Origin: Saprospiraceae bacterium | Lineage (GTDB): Bacteria; Bacteroidota; Bacteroidia; Chitinophagales; Saprospiraceae | DNA: 64,000 nucleotides | Assembly: GCA_016714445.1 (NCBI GenBank) | Contig: JADJNF010000001.1 | Span: 1,240,001-1,304,000 of the forward strand | Reading direction: 5' to 3' | Shown here: positions 8,636 to 16,564 of the stretch, piece by piece | Layout: each line of letters begins with the position of its first letter | How positions within the stretch are numbered: the first letter of the stretch is position 1 | The notes under the pieces: generated by a model | Told to the model about the DNA's origin: nothing | Databases searched by the model: none | Seen by the model: only the letters and a program-made list of their open reading frames with translations | Made by a program: the position numbers and the translations under genes

Positions 8636-9532
8636 TTACTTCCTTGTCTTCCACCAAAATGCCAATCCTAAAGCAGATAGCAGATGCCATACACTCCACC
8701 AGGCAGCAATAAGCGCCATACCACCCGTTCCATCAAAATAATTAAAAATAAGGATGAGCGCCAGACCCGAATTTTGAATGCCTGTCTCGATGGAGATGGT
8801 TTGCGCATCTACCGCAGGAAGTTTTATCAAATATCTGGCCCACGAAAAGCCTATAAACAATGCCAACGAATTGTGTATCAGCACTATAAAAAATACTATC
8901 CCTATATAATTTTTCAGATTTTCCAGATTCCCGGCAATGGCCGCAACTACAAACCCGATGAATATGATAAAACTTATGTTTTTAATGGGTTTGCGAAGTC
9001 TTGAAGTAATTTTCGGAAAATACTCATTCATCAAAAATCCAATGATAAGCGGGATTACAATCAACTGGCCAATAGTCAAAATCATGTCTCCAAAACTGAT
9101 TTCGAAATCAATGTTGTGGTCGATACTGGAGGGTATGAACTTCTTCAACTGAGCAAATATAAACGGGGTCGAGAATGCACATAATAATGTAGATATCATT
9201 GTAAGTATTACCGATAAAGCCGCATTTGCCCCAGCCAGATGTACAGCATAATTGGACACATTGCCACCAGGACAGGCCGCTATCAGTATCATCCCCATCG
9301 CAAGGCTGTATTCCGGACGAATTATCCACACCAAAACCAACGTAAATAGAGGCAGTAAGATCCACTGAGAAATCATGCCCGCAATTACAGCCTTTGGATT
9401 TTTGAGTATATATTGGAAATCAGATATTTTGAGATCCAGAGCTACTCCAAACATGAGAATGCCCAGACAAAGATTCAGAATAATTACCTGATTCTGATCA
9501 AAATTTATAGATATATTATTAAGATCCTGCAT
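8636..9532 (-). CDS. Bile acid:sodium symporter family (BASS) transporter
   Basis: A 298-residue inner-membrane protein with nine to ten hydrophobic helices. Family marks include GVALDLKISDF after the first helix, AACPGGNVSNYAVHLAGANA (about 94-113) and SIETGIQNSGLALIL near 250; the last two cover the crossover-helix substrate and Na+ site regions. BASS proteins move organic anions with sodium; the substrate is unknown. It begins 10 bp after the glutaminase gene on the same strand, so the two are probably co-transcribed. The carried solute could be an amino-acid-derived acid (inference). Confidence 0.85.
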   Translation of the reverse strand: MQDLNNISINFDQNQVIILNLCLGILMFGVALDLKISDFQYILKNPKAVIAGMISQWILLPLFTLVLVWIIRPEYSLAMGMILIAACPGGNVSNYAVHLAGANAALSVILTMISTLLCAFSTPFIFAQLKKFIPSSIDHNIDFEISFGDMILTIGQLIVIPLIIGFLMNEYFPKITSRLRKPIKNISFIIFIGFVVAAIAGNLENLKNYIGIVFFIVLIHNSLALFIGFSWARYLIKLPAVDAQTISIETGIQNSGLALILIFNYFDGTGGMALIAAWWSVWHLLSALGLAFWWKTRK

Positions 9533-9542
9533 AGTTAATACC

Positions 9543-10451
9543 TTAAAAAATAGAAGTTCCTGTTTTTGTGGTCAATAATTCCAATAACAACATACCTGAC
9601 TCCGAATTTCCTTTGCCATTTAATCCCGGGCTCCAGACTGCTACACTGTATTGTTTGGGAAGTATGGCCACAATGCCACCTCCTACCCCACTTTTGCCAG
9701 GTAGCCCAACTCTGAAGGTGAATTCCCCTGCTTCATCATAAAATCCGCAGGTCTGCATGAGTGCATTGAGTCTTTTGGTTTGACTTATAGTCAGTATCTT
9801 TTCATGGGTAGCCGGAATCATGCCGTGATTGGCAAAAAACAAAAAAGCATTGGCCAGTTGCGTACAGCTCATACTCACCGAACACATCATAAAATAGATG
9901 TCCAGCACATCATCCACATGATTATGAATATTTCCAAAACTTTTCATAAAATTGGCCAATGCTACATTTCTGAATCCTGTATCTTTTTCAGAATTTTTTA
10001 CTTTTTCGTCAAAGTGAATGTTTTGATCGCCCGCAAGTCTTCGTATAAATGAAAGGAAATCCTTTTCAGGGTTTGCCAGAATATCAATCATCATATCTGC
10101 AACAACAATAGCACCGGCATTAATCAGCGGATTGCGAGGGATACCATTTTCATATTCAAGCTGGACAAGCGAATTAAAAGACGAGCCGGATGGTTCTTTA
10201 CCCACCCTTCGCCATAAATCATCCCCTATCACTGAAAATACCAGTGAAGTGGCAAAAACCTTTGAAATGCTTTGAATGGAAAAAGATTCATTTGCGTCCC
10301 CGGCGACATAGAGTACACCATCTATTGTTTTGAGTGCTATACCCAATTTATCCGGATCTATTTTTGCCAATTCAGGTATATATCTAGCCACATTCCCATT
10401 ATGGACTTGACATTTTACCTGCTGATATATGTTGTCTATTACGTTTTGCAC
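9543..10451 (-). CDS. glsA: Glutaminase A
   Basis: A 302-residue serine-dependent beta-lactamase-fold glutaminase that hydrolyses L-glutamine to glutamate and ammonia. The catalytic SxxK motif is S61-I-S-K64 in ESFSIQSISKVFA. Other family motifs are GKEPSGSSFNSL, PRNPLINAGAIVVADM, the DVLDIYFMMCSVSM region and GLPGKSGVGGGIVAILP. Length is normal for the family (about 300-310). It is the first gene of a two-gene unit with the BASS transporter downstream. Confidence 0.93.
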   Translation of the reverse strand: MQNVIDNIYQQVKCQVHNGNVARYIPELAKIDPDKLGIALKTIDGVLYVAGDANESFSIQSISKVFATSLVFSVIGDDLWRRVGKEPSGSSFNSLVQLEYENGIPRNPLINAGAIVVADMMIDILANPEKDFLSFIRRLAGDQNIHFDEKVKNSEKDTGFRNVALANFMKSFGNIHNHVDDVLDIYFMMCSVSMSCTQLANAFLFFANHGMIPATHEKILTISQTKRLNALMQTCGFYDEAGEFTFRVGLPGKSGVGGGIVAILPKQYSVAVWSPGLNGKGNSESGMLLLELLTTKTGTSIF

Positions 10452-10656
10452 AAATCTCTCATTTTCCTGACGTAAATGTAAAGTTTAGTAATCGTGTGCA
10501 CAATAAAAAAGGGTAATTTTATATTTATTAAGCTGGACATCAATATTTTCCGTTATCTTTTATAAGATTGGATTTATTCATTCTGGGATGACTGCCACGT
10601 TATTGTTCGGACTTACATTTTTATCCGTATGTTATAAAAAAATAAAGATAATTTTA

Positions 10657-10664
10657 TATATTTG
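10657..10664 (+). promoter_or_regulatory. TAnnTTTG -7 element
   Basis: TATATTTG lies 62 bp before the serine-hydrolase lipoprotein start. It is the best promoter candidate in the 275-bp divergent spacer. Confidence 0.5.
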
Positions 10665-10726
10665 CATTTTATATAATATGTATAAGTATTAAAAGTAAAT
10701 CATTAAGAGTATTTTAGAGAGAATTT

Positions 10727-11971
10727 ATGCGCATTACAAAAAATAATAGTTTCAGTGTTTCATCAATGATCCTTATTACCGGGTTTATTGTAATGGTAGC
10801 ATTATTTGGTTGCGATATCAGTGATCACTACAAAAAATACTTTGTGGCAGTAGGTGATATTCCTCCAAAATCATTGGTAGACACGGCTTTCAATCGTCTG
10901 CTGGACTTACAAATCAAAGAAAAAATGGACGAATACCGATGTCCGGGAGCCGCTGTATTAGTTATGAAAAACAATCAGGTCATTTTCAAAAAATCTTACG
11001 GTACAAAATCCATATTTACTCAGGACGCTATAGATACTTCCACAGTATTCAGGTTAGGGTCAGTGTCCAAAGGGTTTGCAGGCTTATTGGCAGCTATTCT
11101 GATCGATAAAAATATCATACAACTGGATGATCCTCTGACATTATATATACCGGAAATAACCATAAAAGCCAAGTCAAAAGACCAAATACTCAGGGTCAAA
11201 CACATCCTAACACATTCTTCAGGTCTTACAGAACATGCTTATTCCAATTTGGTGGATGATAACCACGACATGGCGACTATAATTAACTACCTGAATCGTC
11301 TGACACCGAGAGACTCAACGGGAAAAGCATATGCCTATCAAAATGCGGCTTTTGGACTCATCGAAAAAGTCGTGGAATCCGCCACAGGAATGAAGTTCAC
11401 AGATGCGCTTGATTTTTACCTGTTTTCCCCATTAAATATGTGCAGTACTACTTGTACCTTTGATGAAATAAACCATACCAAAAATGTTTGTACCGGTCAC
11501 AAATATGGTGGTGATAAAGTAGGTTTTACACCCGTTGATATAAAGCCCCACTATTATAACGTAGTGTCTGCAGGTGGAATCAATGCAAATCTGGTGGATA
11601 TGGAAAAATGGCTGAATGCGATAATGGGATATCGACCTGATGTCATATCTCCCAATGCCAGAGCCATAGCTTTCACATCATACATCAATACATCATATGA
11701 AGATAAGTATTTTAATGAGTGGCCGGGGATAAAAAACAGCCATTATGGGCTCGGATGGAGATTGATCACCACAGATAAAAATAATGTAGTATACCACGGA
11801 GGGCTGGTCAATGGTTTCAGAACCGAAATAGCCTTCGATAAAAACAAGGAGATTGGTATTGTTATTTTGTACAATTCATTATGTGGATACAGTCATAAAT
11901 CTGTGCCGGAATTTTTTGAACTATGGAATAACTTTTACTTCCGGCCTGACGAACAAAACGACTATCTTTAA
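10727..11971 (+). CDS. Beta-lactamase-family serine hydrolase, lipoprotein
   Basis: A 414-residue lipoprotein (lipobox VALFGC, Cys29) of the class C beta-lactamase/D-alanyl-D-alanine peptidase family. The nucleophile motif is S112-V-S-K115, the YxN motif is Y204-Q-N206 (AYAYQNAAFG), and the C-terminal HGG is in VVYHGGLVNGFRTEIAF. ILTHSSGLTEHAY is also typical. These enzymes cleave D-amino peptides, esters or beta-lactams, and sequence alone does not decide which. It stands as a single gene, probably facing the periplasm or cell surface. Confidence 0.88.
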   Translation: MRITKNNSFSVSSMILITGFIVMVALFGCDISDHYKKYFVAVGDIPPKSLVDTAFNRLLDLQIKEKMDEYRCPGAAVLVMKNNQVIFKKSYGTKSIFTQDAIDTSTVFRLGSVSKGFAGLLAAILIDKNIIQLDDPLTLYIPEITIKAKSKDQILRVKHILTHSSGLTEHAYSNLVDDNHDMATIINYLNRLTPRDSTGKAYAYQNAAFGLIEKVVESATGMKFTDALDFYLFSPLNMCSTTCTFDEINHTKNVCTGHKYGGDKVGFTPVDIKPHYYNVVSAGGINANLVDMEKWLNAIMGYRPDVISPNARAIAFTSYINTSYEDKYFNEWPGIKNSHYGLGWRLITTDKNNVVYHGGLVNGFRTEIAFDKNKEIGIVILYNSLCGYSHKSVPEFFELWNNFYFRPDEQNDYL

Positions 11972-12167
11972 ATTCATAAAAGTCCGAATGACTCTTTGGG
12001 ATTAAACCTGTAGTGATGCAAAAACAGAAACTATGAGGGCATTTATTTGTGATTCTTTTTGCAATAAAAGTCAAATAAATTGAATTTAATTATAGTAAAG
12101 CTAGTGTAAATTAACACTAAAATTATAATTTTTGAGCATTTTATACATTATATTTAACAATAATATG

Positions 12168-12175
12168 TATTTTTG
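12168..12175 (+). promoter_or_regulatory. TAnnTTTG -7 element
   Basis: TATTTTTG lies 29 bp before the amidase start codon. Confidence 0.5.
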
Positions 12176-12204
12176 CAGCAACAAGATTTCCAAATACCGA
12201 TATT

Positions 12205-13482
12205 ATGAATCGAATATTAATGCTTTCAGTTTTTACATTACTGACATGGGTTGCCACAGGTGCTGCAAATAATCATGCCGTAGCAAAGGTAAAAAAAGGA
12301 GAAAATATTGAAAAATTGCTTAAAAGATATTTACTTACTCCACATAATTGTAACATAGAGTCATTCTGTGATCTCAATAATATCAAAGTCAGACAAAAAA
12401 TACTTGCCGGAAAAATATACAAAGTTCCTCTGCTCATCATGGACTTTAATGGCAAAAATATCAGGACATCAATTGGAACCAAAGACATAAATGTGGCGAA
12501 AAAAATTGAAAGTCTTAACAGTGCACTCCTAAAAGCCGGCATAAGAGATAAAAACTATAAAGAAAATAATAAAATATGGGTGCCTGTTGCAGAATTTGAT
12601 TGTGATAAAGAAGAAAAAGAGAGTAAAATCGAAACACCAGCATTGTCCATAGATAAAAAAGCAGAAGAAATACCTGCAGAAGGAAAAAGTGATATAAAAG
12701 CTTCTTCCGAACTGAAACCCATCACTGGTACAGAGCTAAAAAGAAAAGGGATTAAAGAAATCCATGTACCACTTATGGGAAAAGGTTATGATATAGTCCA
12801 CATCGAAGATTTCAGCCTTGCAGGTCAGGTGTTTTATATCATAAGTGGTCACGGTGGACCTGATCCGGGAGCCATGTGTATGGATTGTCCATCAAAAATG
12901 TGTGAAGATGAATATGCCTATGATGTTTCTCTTCGATTAGCGAGAGACTTGATGCAACATGGTGCCACTGTCCATATGATAGTTCAGGATCTAAACGATG
13001 GTATCAGAGACGAGAAGTATCTTAAGTGTGACAATGACGAATTGCTTATGGGTAAAAGCACCATACCGCTTAGCCAGAAACAAAGACTCCGAGATCGCTC
13101 TGCTACTATCAACAGACTTTACAACAAATATAAAAAACAAGGTGTAAAAGTCCAGAAAGCGATAGAAATTCATGTAGACTCCAGAAGTAAAAATACACGC
13201 CAGGATGTTTTTTTTTACTACAATAAAAATAACAAAAGTAGTGTAGCACTGGCCAAAACCGTTCAGGAAGTTTTTGAATCCAAGTATGACCAACATCAGA
13301 AAGACAGAGGATATCAGGGTTTTGTGGAAGACAGAGGTTTACACATGGTCAGAAGCGTGCTGCCAGCTATGGTATTTGTAGAACTGGCCAATATTACCAA
13401 TGCTGAAGACCAAAAACGACTGCTGGTCAACAGCAACAGACAGGCATTGGCCAACTGGCTTTTTGAAGGATTAAGAAAGTAA
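12205..13482 (+). CDS. N-acetylmuramoyl-L-alanine amidase (Amidase_3)
   Basis: A 425-residue exported zinc amidase that cuts the bond between MurNAc and the stem peptide. It has a signal peptide (1-21), a LysM-like segment at about 25-75 (VKKGENIEKLLKRY, KILAGKIYKVP), a lysine/glutamate-rich linker (130-185), and a catalytic domain at 205-425. Zinc ligands are H216 in SGHGGPDPGA, E236 in EDEYAYDVSLR and H323 in IEIHVDSR. The catalytic Glu is E393 in VFVELANITN. There is an extra Cys-rich loop CMDCPSKMC (225-233). It is monocistronic, and a palindromic repeat follows the stop. Confidence 0.9.
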   Translation: MNRILMLSVFTLLTWVATGAANNHAVAKVKKGENIEKLLKRYLLTPHNCNIESFCDLNNIKVRQKILAGKIYKVPLLIMDFNGKNIRTSIGTKDINVAKKIESLNSALLKAGIRDKNYKENNKIWVPVAEFDCDKEEKESKIETPALSIDKKAEEIPAEGKSDIKASSELKPITGTELKRKGIKEIHVPLMGKGYDIVHIEDFSLAGQVFYIISGHGGPDPGAMCMDCPSKMCEDEYAYDVSLRLARDLMQHGATVHMIVQDLNDGIRDEKYLKCDNDELLMGKSTIPLSQKQRLRDRSATINRLYNKYKKQGVKVQKAIEIHVDSRSKNTRQDVFFYYNKNNKSSVALAKTVQEVFESKYDQHQKDRGYQGFVEDRGLHMVRSVLPAMVFVELANITNAEDQKRLLVNSNRQALANWLFEGLRK

Positions 13483-13517
13483 AGGAGGTAACTTTTATTG
13501 AACCCTTATTTCATTTT

Positions 13518-13620
13518 TATACTCAAAATAAATTGGTTTACGAAAAATGCATTAACCAACGTATTTATTTTGAGTATAGTGAAGACATAATTTTTCTTAA
13601 AGAAAATTATCGTCGTTATA
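13518..13620 (+). repeat. Palindromic intergenic repeat family 1, copy B
   Basis: The outer arms TATACTCAAAATAAA and TTTATTTTGAGTATA match perfectly, with inner TTGGTTTA/TAACCAA. A second hairpin GAC-ATAATTTTTC...GAAAATTAT-CGTC follows. It lies between the convergent amidase and Nramp-operon genes and could end transcription from both sides. Confidence 0.85.
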
Positions 13621-13686
13621 TTAATCAATTTTATCAAAGGGAAGTTTGATACAGACATTTTTTAATAAGCCTCTTTACTGGCATAT

Positions 13687-14889
13687 TTAAGCAAATAACA
13701 GCCCTACTCCTTTCAAACCAAGTCCTATTACAATGATAAGGACAAAAACCCCAACGATATTCTGAATTTTGGTATTGGTATTTTTTCCCATAATAGATTT
13801 CTGATTGACTACCCAAATGAGAAATCCTGCAATCAATGGCAGCAAAAGGCCATTGGCAAATTGAGCCGTCTTAATAATTTCTATAGGCTTGTATCCCAAT
13901 GAAGCGAAGATAAAACCCGTCGTCAATACGGTCATCCAGATCAGACGTATTTTAAAAGCATCTTTATCGTCATTCCAAACAAACAATCCTTTTGCTACAA
14001 TAGAAGCGGCAAGCGGCGCAGTAATAGTGGATGTAAAGCCCGCTGCGAAGATGCCAAACCCAAACAAATATTTGCCTGTATTTCCGTATAATGTAGTAAA
14101 TGCTCCAGACAAATCACTGATACCGTTGATCTGATTTCCAAAGGTAAATGCTCCTGTAATGATGATACAACCAGAAATAACTCCTCCAACCGACACCGCA
14201 ATAATAGTATCCCTTTTTACAAAACGAAGGTCTTTGACATCACTCCACTTATTTTTTATCATAGCTGCATGCAGAAACAAATTATATGGAACTACTGTGG
14301 TTCCTACCAGCCCAACGACTGTCATAATGCTCTTTTCCGGCAAGGTCGGGGTAAACAATCCTTTTAAAATCAAGATGATATCAGGTCGGGTGATGATGGC
14401 AGCGGCAATAAATGATATACTCATCAATCCTACAATTGAGATAAAAAATTTTTCAAGTACTTTATAAGTGCCAAAATACAGCAGCCCAAATGCCAAAATA
14501 TAAACAAAACTGTTTAGTAAAAGATCAGGTGCCGCATTGCCAACGATCATTCTGAGTCCTATCAGTGTACCACTAATATTTCCTGCTTCATATGCAGCAT
14601 TTCCAATGAGGATACCTGTGATAATGATTCCAAAAGACATGTATTTAATAATAGGTTGAGTAATGAGCCTGCTTATGGCTTCACTCAGGCCTGCGTTTGT
14701 GACCAATCCGAGTCGAGCTGACATTTCCTGTAGCACAATCGCGGCAAATATGGCAAAAAAAATCGCCCATAATAAAGCAAAAGAAAACATATTTCCGGCA
14801 AGGAGACAGACGGTAACCGTCCCCGGGCCTATAAATGCGGCTGTGACCAGTATACCAGGGCCGATGGATTTAAAGAAATTAAATTTCAT
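13687..14889 (-). CDS. Nramp-family transporter with non-canonical metal site
   Basis: A 400-residue inner-membrane protein with about 11 helices and the Nramp fold pattern (ILVTAAFIGPGTVT in helix 1, VVPYNLFLHAAM in helix 6). In canonical Mn/Fe transporters helix 1 carries DPGN and helix 6 carries MPH. Here they read G21-P-G-T24 and V200-P-Y202, so the metal-binding Asp, Asn and Met are all absent. A changed substrate (another cation, or not a divalent metal) is therefore likely. It is the last gene of a three-gene minus-strand operon and starts one base after the stop of the preceding membrane-protein gene. Confidence 0.85.
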   Translation of the reverse strand: MKFNFFKSIGPGILVTAAFIGPGTVTVCLLAGNMFSFALLWAIFFAIFAAIVLQEMSARLGLVTNAGLSEAISRLITQPIIKYMSFGIIITGILIGNAAYEAGNISGTLIGLRMIVGNAAPDLLLNSFVYILAFGLLYFGTYKVLEKFFISIVGLMSISFIAAAIITRPDIILILKGLFTPTLPEKSIMTVVGLVGTTVVPYNLFLHAAMIKNKWSDVKDLRFVKRDTIIAVSVGGVISGCIIITGAFTFGNQINGISDLSGAFTTLYGNTGKYLFGFGIFAAGFTSTITAPLAASIVAKGLFVWNDDKDAFKIRLIWMTVLTTGFIFASLGYKPIEIIKTAQFANGLLLPLIAGFLIWVVNQKSIMGKNTNTKIQNIVGVFVLIIVIGLGLKGVGLLFA

Positions 14890-14890
14890 T

Positions 14891-15439
14891 TTAAAGAATT
14901 GTACTTTTGACTAACAGGATGCTGATCATTCCCATTAGTAATAAAAAGAAAATAATAAACCCTGTCAAAAGGTCAAAATCCGGAAGTGAAAAAGCATGTT
15001 GACTATGGTTTTGATATACTTTTGTAAATCCACCAAAATATATTATTAAAGACACCATTATCATTAAGCCAGCAAGAGCTAGAATATGGTAAAAGAAAGG
15101 AAGTTCAAAAATTTTTATAAAATTAGGGGGAAAAGTACCGGCTACTATCATAAAAAAATAAGTGCTGAAAAGATTTTTTCTTTTTGCTGGTTCAACATTG
15201 ATTAAATCAGTGTGAAGAATTCTTTCTTTATCATAAGGATCAAAAAATCGATCCAAATATATATTAACACCAATGAACATTGAAATATAAAATACAGCTA
15301 TTGTAATTCTGAAAACAATGGGAATATTTACAGGTTTGGCCAATTCCAAACTAATAATAGGTAAAGAAAACAACCAGAAAAAGATCAGACAATTATTTTT
15401 TATATATCGGACATCAGTATTTCCTAGTTGTAATAACAT
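14891..15439 (-). CDS. Unknown membrane protein in Nramp operon
   Basis: A 182-residue protein with five predicted helices (for example NNCLIFFWLFSLPIISLEL, FRITIAVFYISMFIGVNIYL, NLFSTYFFMIVAGTF, FYHILALAGLMIMVSLIIYF and LLTGFIIFFLLLMGMISILL). A soluble loop holds DRFFDPYDKERILHTDLINVEPAKR in sections. I do not recognise the family. Its tight linkage (16 bp after the DUF2891 gene, 1 bp before the Nramp gene) suggests a shared function, possibly as an accessory subunit. Confidence 0.7.
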   Translation of the reverse strand: MLLQLGNTDVRYIKNNCLIFFWLFSLPIISLELAKPVNIPIVFRITIAVFYISMFIGVNIYLDRFFDPYDKERILHTDLINVEPAKRKNLFSTYFFMIVAGTFPPNFIKIFELPFFYHILALAGLMIMVSLIIYFGGFTKVYQNHSQHAFSLPDFDLLTGFIIFFLLLMGMISILLVKSTIL

Positions 15440-15454
15440 TTCACTTTTTTTGAC

Positions 15455-16552
15455 TTATTCAACAGTTGTCAATGCATATATCGCAAATGAAGCCAACCAG
15501 TGTTCGCCTTCATATCCGCCATCCACGATATTGGGTAATGATGCATCCAGATGTTTGTTGGCCACATCGATCAGATGACTGTAGGAAGGTTCAGTCTTTG
15601 CAATTTTATTCAAACTCCAGGCCCTGCAAAAATTAACCCCATCCAGGTGTACAAGTTTACCATCAGAACGATCAGATACCTTTGCTTCACTCAGCTGATA
15701 AGACGTATTACTCAAATCAGGTAAAAACTTACTCAGCCAGATTTTAAAATCATTTTGGGGCAGCACTCTAGCCATTAAATCTGCTTCCTGAAGACATGGA
15801 GAGAGAAAATCAAAACCACCCGGCTCCCATCCCATCTGACATCCCGCATCATTCATAAAAAAATCCTTGGATCTTTGTACTATCAAATCTTCCAGTGTAT
15901 CGTTTTTTGCTGTTTTGGCATAGTCGAAAGCCAGTGCAAGTCCAAAAGCGGTATTGGGATGCTCTCCTGATCGGATCGGATAGTTGAGTTTTGGTAAAAA
16001 TTCAGCATACCTGGTTACCATCAGATTAGTCAATGGCTGCAAGTTAAGTGTTAATTCTGCAGCCAGCGGATCATCCCAATCCATCAATTCTGCATGCAAT
16101 TTTAGTAACCAAGCCCAACCATACGTACGTTCAAATGATTTTTCACTTTTACGTAAAAAATAGTCCACTTCAACAATAATATTTTTTTGCGTAATGTTTG
16201 ATTTCAACAAACGCTTTATTTCATCCCCTGTCGATAAGTCCGGGTACAATTTTAGCAATTTCACGAGCATCCAGTGACCATGTACTGATGAGTGCCAGTC
16301 AAAACATCCGTAAAAAGCAGGATGCAGCTCTTTAGGTTGCCCGATTTCACCGGCATCTGTCAATGTCTGATTAAGTTTATTGGGATATTCCTTTTCAATA
16401 CACTTCATGGGTAATTCAGATAGCGTTTCTGCCATTTCTTTAGTAATAGACATAGGAATAACTGACATTACTTCACTCTCTTTTCTGTCATTACATCCAG
16501 TGCAAACAAAAATAGCATAGCACAAAATAAACAACATATATCTCACCGACAT
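15455..16552 (-). CDS. DUF2891 family lipoprotein
   Basis: A 365-residue lipoprotein (lipobox FVCTGC, Cys20). The body is an alpha/alpha-barrel-like DUF2891 domain: LHPAFYGCFDWHSSVHGHWM (about 98-117), FERTYGWAWLLKLHAEL, YPIRSGEHPNTAFGLALAFD, FDFLSPCLQEADLMARVLP and DGVNFCRAW. Conserved His, Trp and Asp residues suggest a catalytic or sugar-binding pocket, but the family function is unknown. It is the first gene of the operon with the membrane protein and the Nramp-like transporter. Confidence 0.85.
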   Translation of the reverse strand: MSVRYMLFILCYAIFVCTGCNDRKESEVMSVIPMSITKEMAETLSELPMKCIEKEYPNKLNQTLTDAGEIGQPKELHPAFYGCFDWHSSVHGHWMLVKLLKLYPDLSTGDEIKRLLKSNITQKNIIVEVDYFLRKSEKSFERTYGWAWLLKLHAELMDWDDPLAAELTLNLQPLTNLMVTRYAEFLPKLNYPIRSGEHPNTAFGLALAFDYAKTAKNDTLEDLIVQRSKDFFMNDAGCQMGWEPGGFDFLSPCLQEADLMARVLPQNDFKIWLSKFLPDLSNTSYQLSEAKVSDRSDGKLVHLDGVNFCRAWSLNKIAKTEPSYSHLIDVANKHLDASLPNIVDGGYEGEHWLASFAIYALTTVE

Positions 16553-16564
16553 GATCCACTTTTT

